From Candidatus Rokuibacteriota bacterium (GTDB lineage: Bacteria > Methylomirabilota > Methylomirabilia > Rokubacteriales > CSP1-6), in NCBI GenBank assembly GCA_003220535.1, contig QHSU01000065.1:1-64000 (forward strand): DNA of 64,000 nucleotides, given 5' to 3'. The notes beneath the pieces are model-generated. The model saw only the letters and a list, made by a program, of their open reading frames with translations. It searched no databases and was not told the DNA's origin. Below are positions 57,352 through 64,000 of the stretch, piece after piece. A program made the position numbers and the translations under genes. Position 1 is the stretch's first letter. Every line of letters starts with the position of its first letter.

Positions 57352-58448
57352 AGGTCCTCGTCGTCGGCGGCGGGATCATCGGCTGCGCCACCGCGTACGA
57401 GCTCGCGAAGGCGGGATGCCAGGTAACGGTGTTCGAGCGGGCCACCGCGGGCGCCGAAGCCTCGAGCGCCGCCGCCGGGCTCCTGGCGCCCCTGGGCGAC
57501 TCGACTGACACGAACTTCGCCCAGCTCGCCCTGGCGAGCTGGCGACTCTATCCCGGGGTCGTCCGTGAGCTCCAGGAGCGCACCGGCATCGACGTCGAGT
57601 ACGTCACCCGCGGGACGATCTATCCGATGTCCGCGACCCAGACGCGCCGCGACGCGGAGGCGTGGGCCGTCAACAAGGAGTTCGGCGTCGAGGTGCTGGA
57701 AGGCGGTGACGTCCAGGCACTCGAGCCGGCTCTGTCGCCGAAGATCCGCCACGCGATCTTCGTCAAAGGCGACCACTGGCTCAACAACCAGCGGCTCGTC
57801 CTCGCCTACGCCCAGGCGGCGGCCGCCGCGGGAGTCGAGCTCAACACGGGGTGCAACGTGTCCCATCTCATCCTCGAGGGGGGCAGGGTACGGGGCCTCG
57901 TGACGGAGGGCGAACGGGTCGACGGCGATGCGGTGCTCCTGGCCGCCGGAGCCTGGAGCTCGGAGCTGATGGCGCCACTCGGCTCGCCGCTTCGGATCGA
58001 GCCGCGCCGCGGCCAGATGATCGCCCTCGCCCACGTGCCGCCCGTGCTCACGTACTGCGTCCATGGCGAGGCGTACATGGCCCCGCGGCCCTCGGGGGAG
58101 CTCGTGGTCGGCGCGACGGTCGAGCGCGCAGGGTTTCAGCGGGTCGTGACCGCCGAGGGCATCGCCGGCCTGCTTCGCGCCGCCATCGAGCTCGTGCCGT
58201 CGTTGCGCGAGCTGCCGATCGCTCGGACGTGGTGCGGATTCAGACCCTGGGCGCCGGACAGCCTTCCGGTGCTCGGCCCCTGGCCGGGTGTCGACGGCTT
58301 GTTCGTCGCCACCGGGCACTTCCGCAACGGGATCCTGTTGGCGCCCATCACCGCGCGGCTCATGACGGACTGGATCACCATCGGCCAGCCGAGCATCGCG
58401 GTGAAGGACTTCCTGCCCGACCGCTTCATCCGACGGGGAGCCCGGTAG
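57348..58448 (+). CDS. thiO: Glycine oxidase ThiO
   Basis: ThiO oxidises glycine to the imine used by ThiG. The 366-residue flavoprotein has the FAD motif VLVVGGGIIGCATAYELAKAG (residues about 3-23), FERATAGAEASSAAAGLLAP, and the C-terminal TWCGFRPWAPDSLPVLGPWP and FVATGHFRNGILLAPITARL, which match ThiO. TTG 57348 overlaps the preceding stop (TTGA). It ends the riboswitch-controlled operon thiS-thiG-thiE/tenI-thiO. Confidence 0.92.
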   Translation: MKVLVVGGGIIGCATAYELAKAGCQVTVFERATAGAEASSAAAGLLAPLGDSTDTNFAQLALASWRLYPGVVRELQERTGIDVEYVTRGTIYPMSATQTRRDAEAWAVNKEFGVEVLEGGDVQALEPALSPKIRHAIFVKGDHWLNNQRLVLAYAQAAAAAGVELNTGCNVSHLILEGGRVRGLVTEGERVDGDAVLLAAGAWSSELMAPLGSPLRIEPRRGQMIALAHVPPVLTYCVHGEAYMAPRPSGELVVGATVERAGFQRVVTAEGIAGLLRAAIELVPSLRELPIARTWCGFRPWAPDSLPVLGPWPGVDGLFVATGHFRNGILLAPITARLMTDWITIGQPSIAVKDFLPDRFIRRGAR

Positions 58449-58503
58449 GGCGGCACGCTCCTCCCGGCCCCGTGCGCACGCACCTCCACGATGCACAAAG
58501 GCT

Positions 58504-58542
58504 TTGACTTGGCCGGTCGTGACATGGCTAACATAGCCATGT
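58504..58542 (+). promoter_or_regulatory. Promoter and palindromic operator of the toxin-antitoxin pair
   Basis: TTGACT (58504-58509) is a good -35; TAACAT (58529-58534) is a plausible -10 at 19-bp spacing, six bases before GTG 58541. A perfect 9-bp inverted repeat (ACATGGCTA 58522-58530, TAGCCATGT 58534-58542) overlaps the -10 and the start codon. It is placed where an autorepressing antitoxin would bind. Confidence 0.65.
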
Positions 58543-58834
58543 GAAGAAGGCCAAGATAGCTAACTTGAAGAACAACCTGTCGCGCTACCTGGCGCACGTC
58601 CGCGGAGGCGGTTCCGTGCTCGTGCTGGACCGGGACGAGCCGGTCGCTCGCCTGGTGCCGCTGCCGGCCTCGGGGGCCCGGGGCGCGTCGGAGCGGCTCG
58701 CGCGCCTCGAGCGCCAGGGGCTCATCCGGCGCGGCACCGGAGGTCGGCCCGCCGGCCTGGCGGCCCGCAAGCCCGCGCGGCTCCCCGGCGGGGTATTGAG
58801 AGGACTTCTGGAAGAGCGCGAGCGCGGCTGGTGA
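58541..58834 (+). CDS. Phd/VapB-type antitoxin
   Basis: The 97-residue protein starts MKKAKIANLKNNLSRYLAHV and continues GGGSVLVLDRDEPVARLVPL, the Phd/YefM-like DNA-binding N-domain (residues 1-40). The Arg- and Gly-rich C-terminal half would be the flexible toxin-neutralising part. GTG 58541 lies in the operator palindrome and next to the -10, so the mRNA is probably leaderless. Its stop overlaps the start of the PIN gene. Confidence 0.88.
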   Translation: MKKAKIANLKNNLSRYLAHVRGGGSVLVLDRDEPVARLVPLPASGARGASERLARLERQGLIRRGTGGRPAGLAARKPARLPGGVLRGLLEERERGW

Positions 58835-59259
58835 GGTTCTGGGACACGTCGGCCCTGGTACCGCTGTTCATCGCCGAGCGCGAGTCAGGGCCCGCCGTGC
58901 GCCGGCTCCGCGAAGACCCCGACGTGGTGGTCTGGACGCTGGCGCGACTGGAGCTGCTCGCGGCGCTGGCGCGGCGTGGTCGCGCCGAGCCCGCTTCGGT
59001 CCGGCAGCTCCGGCTCGTGCGGCGGCATTTCCTGGACGCGTGGGAGCGCTGGTCGGAGGTGACCGCCGCGGACATCGTGCGGCGGCACGCCGAGCGCATC
59101 GTTGGGACTCATCCGCTCCGGGCGTCGGACGCGCTCCACATCGGCGCCGCCCTCGTCGCCGCCGAGCACGAGCCCGGCACCCTCGAGTTCGTCACATTCG
59201 ACCCTCGCCAGGCGGCCGCCGCCGAACGCGAAGGCTTCCACGTCCTCGGCCCCGAATGA
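58831..59259 (+). CDS. PIN domain toxin, VapC type
   Basis: The 142-residue PIN protein has the four acidic active-site positions: FWDTSALVPLF (Asp near residue 5), ARLELLAALARRG (Glu near residue 40), RASDALHIGAALVAAE (Asp near residue 98) and FVTFDPRQAAAA (Asp near residue 118). VapC toxins are Mg-dependent RNases that cleave tRNA or rRNA. GTG 58831 overlaps the antitoxin stop (GTGA). The gene is followed by hairpin D. Confidence 0.9.
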   Translation: MRFWDTSALVPLFIAERESGPAVRRLREDPDVVVWTLARLELLAALARRGRAEPASVRQLRLVRRHFLDAWERWSEVTAADIVRRHAERIVGTHPLRASDALHIGAALVAAEHEPGTLEFVTFDPRQAAAAEREGFHVLGPE

Positions 59260-59342
59260 AGCGCGCCCCGCGGGGCACGGAGGCAACGTCGGCCGGGCGC
59301 GCGCCTCGTGGTCGGTCCGAAGCGACGCTCATCCCGAGGGAC

Positions 59343-59502
59343 CGGAGAAGGCGGGGCGGGGTGCGGCAGGGGTCGAAAGGACCCGTTCCCGGCAACCGGC
59401 GGCGGGCACCGCGCGTCCGGATGGAGCCCAGCCGCCGCGGGGCAGCGAACGCGTGCAGCGTGGTCCGTCGACCCCTGCCGCACCCCCGCCCCGTCTTCTC
59501 CG
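59343..59502. repeat. Large inverted repeat (hairpin D)
   Basis: Arms of about 41 nt (59343-59383 and 59462-59502) match except for a few positions and one bulge; the longest perfect block is 15 bp (59362-59376 with 59468-59482). The 78-base loop contains a smaller CGGCGG/CCGCCG pairing. It lies between the convergent vapC-type gene and the truncated sensor gene and fills most of the 260-base gap; no gene was found there. Confidence 0.82.
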
Positions 59503-59519
59503 ACTCCATCGGAGGAAGT

Positions 59520-60443
59520 CTAGCCCGATCCGCTCGACCGCCTGATGTCGAGCATCGGGGGCAGCATGCCCCGCCCCGGCACTTCCTCGATCTGCGTGAT
59601 GGCGTTCATGCGAGTGATGATGTCCTTGACGTTGTTGACGCCTTCGCGCGCGCGCGCCGCCCACTGAGCATCCTCGCTGTCCACCGGTAGCCGCCGGGCG
59701 AGGATGGCGAGCCCGCCGGCGACGACCATGAGCGCGTTGTTGATCTCGTGCGCCGCCGCACGGGCGAGGAGCGTGACCGCGCGCAGCTCGGCTGCTTCGC
59801 GTCGCGCCGCCTCCGCCGCCTGGGCGTTGGCGACGTCGGTGAAGAGCCGGGCAAAGCCTCCGATGCCGCCGACGCTGACCACCAGCAATGGCAGCCAGTC
59901 GCGGGCGAACATCTGCAGGCCCCGGGCACCCAGGACGAGGAACGAGGCGAAGGTGATCACGTACACGAGACCGCCAAGCGCGAAGGCGTGGCGCGCGCGA
60001 ACGCCGCCGCGGCGCCGGGCCCAGGCCAGTGTCAGCGTGGCCACGCCGGCAGTCGCCAGGAGCCCGAGCACGCCGGCCGAGGCGCCGGGACCGCCGAGCC
60101 AGAACACCCGATAGGCGGAGGCGACCAGCGCGGCGACGAGCCCGGCCCAGCCGCCCTCGACCAGGGTCACCAGCGCGATCGGAACCGCCCGGGCATCGAC
60201 GAACGCGCCCTGGCCCACCTCGATCCGCGAGATCATCAACGCGACCGCCAGGAGCCCGAACGCGAGACCGTTCAGCAGGGCGCGATTCGGGATGCGCTGA
60301 CGGCGATCGACCTGCCCGATCGACTCCAACCACCGTCGTGCGTAAGAGTAGAAGACGAGCCCGAGGACCACGATACCGGCTGCCTCGACGACATGGTGGG
60401 AGTCCAGAGAGAGCCTGGTGATGACGGCGTGCAGAACGTCCAT
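59520..60443 (-). CDS. Membrane sensor with LytS-type 5TM receptor and histidine H-box, lacking the kinase ATPase domain
   Basis: The 307-residue protein has five or six membrane helices with the 5TMR-LYT pattern (VEGGWAGLVAALVASAYRVF, WLGGPGASAGVLGLL). A dimerisation helix with the phospho-acceptor H-box, RAAAHEINNALMVVAGGLAI, follows near residue 220. It ends about 80 residues later with no N, G1 or G2 boxes of a HATPase domain, so it cannot autophosphorylate alone. The stop is 17 bases from hairpin D, which suggests loss of the 3' part of the gene. GAGAGGGGCAC precedes ATG 60443. No response regulator is adjacent. Confidence 0.78.
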   Translation of the reverse strand: MDVLHAVITRLSLDSHHVVEAAGIVVLGLVFYSYARRWLESIGQVDRRQRIPNRALLNGLAFGLLAVALMISRIEVGQGAFVDARAVPIALVTLVEGGWAGLVAALVASAYRVFWLGGPGASAGVLGLLATAGVATLTLAWARRRGGVRARHAFALGGLVYVITFASFLVLGARGLQMFARDWLPLLVVSVGGIGGFARLFTDVANAQAAEAARREAAELRAVTLLARAAAHEINNALMVVAGGLAILARRLPVDSEDAQWAARAREGVNNVKDIITRMNAITQIEEVPGRGMLPPMLDIRRSSGSG

Positions 60444-60558
60444 GTGCCCCTCTCGGCTCGAGCGGAATCGGTTCCCGCCAGTATGCAGGCGCGACGCGCC
60501 GAGCGGCAGTAGAATGTCGGGCGGCTTCCAGAAATTCGTGACCGACGGAGAGGATGAC

Positions 60559-61887
60559 ATGACCAGGGACGAGCTCAAGCACCGGGTCTATCAGGCGATC
60601 GATCGGCGCGGGGAGGAGATCATCGGGCTCGGCGAGCAGATCCGGCGCCATCCCGAGCTCGGCTTCAAGGAGGTCAAGACCGCTCGTCTCGTCGAGGAGA
60701 CCTTCAAGAAGCTCGGGCTGGTCCCGCGGCCGGGCCTCGCCCTGACGGGCGTCCGCGCCGATGCCAGCGGCCGTGCCGGCGACGGGCCGACGTTCGCCAT
60801 CCTCGGCGAGCTCGACGCGCTGGTCGTCGCCGGGCATCCCGAGGGGGATCCGGCGACGGGCGCCGCGCACGCCTGCGGCCACAACGCCCAGATCGCCGGC
60901 ATGCTCGGCGCGGCGATCGGACTGCTGGACGCCAAGGCCTTCGACCAGCTCGCCGGCCGTGTCGCGTTCTTCTCCGTCCCGGCCGAGGAATACGGCGATA
61001 TCGAGTGGCGCATCACCCAGGCGCGCGCCGGGAAGCTCGAATTCCTGGGCGGCAAGCCCGAGCTCCTGCGGCTCGGACACTTCGACGACGTGGACCTCGC
61101 GATGATGATCCACACGACGTCGCGCGCGGAGGATGGCAAGGCGGGCGTGCCCGCCTCGAACAACGGCTGCATCGTGAAGACGGTGCGCTACGTCGGCCGG
61201 GCGGCGCATGCGGGCGGCGCCCCCCACATGGGGGTGAACGCTCTCTACGCGGCCCAGATCGGCCTGATGGGAATCAACGCGATCCGCGAGACGTTCCGCG
61301 ACGACGATACGATCCGCGTCCATCCGATCATCACCCACGGTGGCTCGCAGGTGAACGTCATCCCGGGCGAGGTGAGGATCGAGACGTACGTGCGCGGCCG
61401 GACGATGGAGGCGATTCTCGACGCCAACCGCAAGGTCGACCGTGCGCTCCGGGCCGGCGCCCTGGCGCTCGGGGCCAAGGTCGAGATCGAGACGCTTCCG
61501 GGCTACATGCCAATGACCTGCGACCCGATCATGGCCCGCTACTTCAAGGACAACGTCGCCGGCCTCCTGGGCGAGGAGCACTACCGCCAGATCGGCCACC
61601 GGACGGGCTCGACCGACATGGGCGACCTCTCCCAGGTGATGCCCGTGCTCCATCCCTACATCGGGGGCGCCCGCGGCACCGGCCACGGCGCCGACTTCGA
61701 GATCGTCGACAAGCCGCTCGCGTACCTTGGCCCTGCCAAGGCGCTGGCCGCGATGGTGGTGGACATGCTCGGGGAGGGCGCCGCCGCTGCCCGCGAGGTG
61801 TTGGCCAAGGCCAGACCGCCCATGACGCGCGAGGGTTACCTCGCGTCCCAGCGCGGCCTGGCCAAGCGCGAGACCTACGAGGGGTAG
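60559..61887 (+). CDS. M20D family amidohydrolase (p-aminobenzoyl-glutamate hydrolase-like)
   Basis: The 442-residue protein has the M20 metal-site landmarks: LGEQIRRHPELGFKE at the start, HACGHNAQIAGMLGAA (near residue 110), VPAEEYGD (Glu pair near residue 148) and AMMIHTTSR. The dimerisation domain is marked by YVGRAAHAGGAPHMGVNALYA, and the last His region by GTGHGADFEIVD. AbgB-type enzymes cleave p-aminobenzoyl-glutamate; other M20D members act on aminoacyl and indole conjugates. ATG 60559 has GGAGAGG upstream and a -10-like TAGAAT at 60510-60515. The next gene follows after 11 bases. Confidence 0.9.
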   Translation: MTRDELKHRVYQAIDRRGEEIIGLGEQIRRHPELGFKEVKTARLVEETFKKLGLVPRPGLALTGVRADASGRAGDGPTFAILGELDALVVAGHPEGDPATGAAHACGHNAQIAGMLGAAIGLLDAKAFDQLAGRVAFFSVPAEEYGDIEWRITQARAGKLEFLGGKPELLRLGHFDDVDLAMMIHTTSRAEDGKAGVPASNNGCIVKTVRYVGRAAHAGGAPHMGVNALYAAQIGLMGINAIRETFRDDDTIRVHPIITHGGSQVNVIPGEVRIETYVRGRTMEAILDANRKVDRALRAGALALGAKVEIETLPGYMPMTCDPIMARYFKDNVAGLLGEEHYRQIGHRTGSTDMGDLSQVMPVLHPYIGGARGTGHGADFEIVDKPLAYLGPAKALAAMVVDMLGEGAAAAREVLAKARPPMTREGYLASQRGLAKRETYEG

Positions 61888-61898
61888 CTCGGCGCGCG

Positions 61899-62702
61899 AT
61901 GTACGGGGCGCGTCGCGCCGACTTTCCGCAGCGGATCGTCTGCCTCACCGCGGAGACCGCCGAGATCGCGTTTCTGGTGGGCGCCGGCGACCGAGTCGTC
62001 GGCGTCCCGGGCACGACTCGGCGGCCGGAGGCCGCGCGGGACAGGGCGCGAGTCGGCGGCTTCACGACGTTCAAGCTCGACCGGATCCTGGCGCTCGAGC
62101 CCGATCTGGTGCTGGCGTTCTCCGACCTTCAGCGTGACGTCGTCCGCGACTTGATCGGTGCCGGCGTGAGCGTGCTCTGCACGAACCAGCGCTCGTTCGA
62201 CGAGATCCTCGGAACGATTCTCCTCATCGGCGCCGCCCTCGGCTGCGAAGCGGCGGCGCGCGGGGTGATCCAGGACATCGCCGACGAGGTCCGACAGATC
62301 CGCGAGTACTCCGCGGTGTGGCCGCATCACCCGCGTGTCTACTTCGAGGAGTGGATGGATCCGCTCATCGCCGGCATCCGCTGGGTGTCGGAGATCATCG
62401 AGATCGCAGGTGGTCGCGACGTCTTCGCCGAGCTCCGCGACCGGCACGCGGCGCCGGGTCGCGTGGTGACGTCCGAGGCCGTCGTCGAGCGCGACCCCCA
62501 GATCATCCTCGCCTCCTGGTGCGGCAAGCCGGTCGATCCGGCGCTGATCGCGCGCCGGCCGGGCTGGGAGAAAATCGCGGCGATCAAGACGGGACAGGTC
62601 CACGAGATCGACGGCGCCGATATCCTGGCGCCCGGGCCATCGCTCATGCACGGTCTCCGGCGCATCCACGAGATTATTCAAGCCTTTCAAGCGACTGGCT
62701 AG
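61899..62702 (+). CDS. BtuF/FhuD-type (cobalamin or siderophore) ABC transporter binding protein
   Basis: The 267-residue protein has the type III periplasmic binding fold of BtuF: RIVCLTAETAEIAFLVGAGD, VGVPGTTRRPEA, RILALEPDLVLAFSDLQRDV and PGWEKIAAIKTGQVHEIDG. No signal peptide is apparent at the chosen ATG 61899, which is unusual; an uncharted upstream start or a cytoplasmic role is possible. No BtuCD genes are adjacent. Several enzymes here (QueG, and perhaps the MetE-like methyltransferase partner systems) make cobalamin use plausible. Confidence 0.8.
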   Translation: MYGARRADFPQRIVCLTAETAEIAFLVGAGDRVVGVPGTTRRPEAARDRARVGGFTTFKLDRILALEPDLVLAFSDLQRDVVRDLIGAGVSVLCTNQRSFDEILGTILLIGAALGCEAAARGVIQDIADEVRQIREYSAVWPHHPRVYFEEWMDPLIAGIRWVSEIIEIAGGRDVFAELRDRHAAPGRVVTSEAVVERDPQIILASWCGKPVDPALIARRPGWEKIAAIKTGQVHEIDGADILAPGPSLMHGLRRIHEIIQAFQATG

Positions 62703-62717
62703 CTTTCACCCGTCGGT

Positions 62718-62735
62718 CCGGCCTTCCCCGGCCGG
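62718..62735 (+). terminator. Hairpin after the BtuF-like gene
   Basis: CCGGCC-TTCCCC-GGCCGG forms a 6-bp stem 15 bases after the stop, followed by TTAGAAT. The stem is short and the T-tract poor, so termination is only suggested. TAGAAT at 62737-62742 may be a -10 for tldD. Confidence 0.35.
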
Positions 62736-62836
62736 TTAGAATGAATCCATAGGGAAAATCGAATCCAAAAAGCTTGGGGTGCGGCGGGGCGCACGATAGG
62801 ATTGGGCCTCCGAAGGCCCGGGAGGCCGAACGACCG

Positions 62837-64000
62837 ATGACAGATCTTGCTCCCTCTCGTCCGGAGAGCTTCTTCTCCGATCGCTTCAGCATCACGTCGG
62901 GACTCATAGAGCGCGTCCTCGGTGGCAACCTCATCGGCAAGGTCGACGACGCGGATATCTACCTCGAGTACCGTATCAACGAAGAGCTGGTACTCGAAGA
63001 AGGCACAGTCAAAAAGGCCTCCCGGCACGTGAGCCAGGGCGCCGGGGTGCGCGCCCAGTCCGGAACCCGGACCGGCTACGCCCACACCGACGAGATCTCC
63101 ATCAAGAACCTCGAGGAGGCCGCGCGTCAGGCGCGCGCGATCGCCGACCGCGGCGCGACCTCCGGCGTGCTGGCGCTCCCGACGCGCGGTCGGCCTCACG
63201 ATCTCTACACGCTGGCCGAGCCGCCGATCGTCACCGACCTCGCACGCAAGCTCGATCTCCTGAGGCGCATCGACGCCGAGACCCGCGCGGTCGACACGCG
63301 CGTCAAGCAGGTCATCGCGTCGATGACGAGCGAAGAGGTCATCATGCTCATCGCGACCGCCTCGGGCTGGACGGTCGGCGACATCCGCCCGCTCACCCGC
63401 TTGAGCGTCACGGCGATCGCGGAGGACGGCGGCAGGCGGGAGATCGGCTCGTACGGCGGCGGCGGCCGCGTGACCTTCGACTTTTTCCTGGAAGAGGGCC
63501 GGTGGCGCCGGTTCGCCGCCGAGGCGGCGCGCCAGGCGGCGCTCAAGCTCGCCGCGGTGGACGCGCCCGCGGGAGAGATGACCGTCGTGCTCGGGCCCGG
63601 CTGGCCGGGCATTCTCCTGCACGAGGCGATCGGGCACGGCCTCGAGGGCGACTTCAATCGCAAGCGGACCTCGGCCTTCGCCGGACGGATGGGGCAGAAG
63701 GTCGCCTCGGAACTGGTGACGGTGATCGATGACGGGACGATCCCGAATCGCCGAGGCTCGCTCAACGTCGACGACGAGGGCACGCCGACGGGCCGCACCG
63801 TGCTCATCGAGAACGGGATCCTCACCGGGTACATGCAGGATCGGCTCAACGCGCGGCTCATGGACATGAAGCCCACCGGCAACGGGCGGCGCGAGTCTTA
63901 CGCCCACCCGCCGATGCCACGCATGACCAACACGTTCATGCTCGCCGGAGGGGACGACCCCGAGGAAATCTTGAAATCGGTCAAGCGCGGCCTCTACGCC
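62837..64000 (+). CDS. tldD: Metalloprotease TldD, cut by the window end
   Basis: TldD works with TldE/PmbA as a zinc protease that trims unfolded peptides and, in some bacteria, ribosomal natural products. The visible 388 residues include ADIYLEYRINEELVLEEGTV, GAGVRAQSGTRTGYAHTDEI, the zinc motif ILLHEAIGHGLEGDFNRKRT (H-E-x3-H, near residue 260) and DDEGTPTGRTVLIENGIL. Family length is about 480, so roughly 90 residues lie beyond the window. GGGAGGCC before ATG 62837 is a usable ribosome-binding site. The 134-base gap upstream holds a probable promoter. Confidence 0.94.
   Translation, partial: MTDLAPSRPESFFSDRFSITSGLIERVLGGNLIGKVDDADIYLEYRINEELVLEEGTVKKASRHVSQGAGVRAQSGTRTGYAHTDEISIKNLEEAARQARAIADRGATSGVLALPTRGRPHDLYTLAEPPIVTDLARKLDLLRRIDAETRAVDTRVKQVIASMTSEEVIMLIATASGWTVGDIRPLTRLSVTAIAEDGGRREIGSYGGGGRVTFDFFLEEGRWRRFAAEAARQAALKLAAVDAPAGEMTVVLGPGWPGILLHEAIGHGLEGDFNRKRTSAFAGRMGQKVASELVTVIDDGTIPNRRGSLNVDDEGTPTGRTVLIENGILTGYMQDRLNARLMDMKPTGNGRRESYAHPPMPRMTNTFMLAGGDDPEEILKSVKRGLYA

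Noticed and set aside
15172-59502. Hairpins A-D as ordinary Rho-independent terminators
   Set aside because: Arms are several times longer than terminator stems, none has a T-tract, and one lies inside a coding sequence; only B and D sit at convergent gene ends.

Overview
The window is high-GC bacterial DNA, packed with genes on both strands. GTG and TTG starts are common and stop/start overlaps (ATGA, GTGA) are frequent. Gene content points to a free-living soil or sediment bacterium that uses many organic acids: TRAP, tripartite tricarboxylate (Tct) and branched-chain-amino-acid-type (Liv) transporters, MaoC, enoyl-CoA hydratase, UbiD, AMP-dependent ligases, amidohydrolases, a P450 and a Rieske oxygenase. 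My best guess is a Rokubacteria/Methylomirabilota-like lineage, from gene families and base composition only; no rRNA, tRNA or CRISPR was seen.

Layout. 1-3.9 kb: an incomplete PrpD-family gene, a small secreted protein, a PHP phosphoesterase, MqnD (futalosine menaquinone pathway) and a TRAP binding protein. 3.9-5.8 kb: TRAP permeases DctM/DctQ on the minus strand. 5.9-14.6 kb: a MetE-like protein, then nine genes that overlap end to end (two MaoC proteins, IlvD, a methyltransferase, QueG, a VOC protein, TctB, TctA, TctC). 14.6-18.4 kb: peptide deformylase, a receiver-like protein, a ferritin-like protein, a SirB1-type protein and an M48 lipoprotein protease. 18.6-26.5 kb (minus): acyl-CoA ligase, UbiD decarboxylase, TerC with a tiny membrane ORF, then two amidohydrolases flanking a ThDP enzyme. 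26.6-33.5 kb: an Asp/Glu racemase and LivGFM running rightward and LivHK running leftward, with a 3Fe-4S ferredoxin and a cytochrome P450 between. 33.7-38.4 kb: enoyl-CoA hydratase, an enolase-superfamily enzyme, an FAD oxidoreductase, two decayed gene remnants, a MutT-like protein and MutY. 38.4-44.1 kb: YgfZ, a DUF255 thioredoxin-like protein, DUF4197 and a peptide-type ABC binding protein. 44.1-51 kb (minus): a broken sigma factor with its YCII partner, a YdjM-type membrane protein, methyltransferase, DUF4038 glycosidase, SDR, cupin and an aspartyl-protease lipoprotein. 51-55.6 kb: a zinc-ribbon membrane protein, acyl-CoA synthetase, a metallo-beta-lactamase pseudogene and a Rieske oxygenase. 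55.6-58.4 kb: a TPP riboswitch controlling thiS-thiG-thiE/tenI-thiO, the thiazole branch of thiamine synthesis. 58.5-64 kb: a VapBC-type toxin-antitoxin pair, a truncated sensor kinase, an M20 amidohydrolase, a cobalamin-type binding protein and TldD (cut by the window end).

Two patterns recur. First, four large near-perfect hairpins (arms about 40-57 nt, each with a different sequence) lie at about 15.2, 18.5, 19.7 and 59.4 kb; one is read in frame inside the acyl-CoA ligase gene. Second, at least eight genes have a TAnnnT -10 box only 6-8 nt before the start codon and no Shine-Dalgarno sequence, which suggests leaderless mRNAs.
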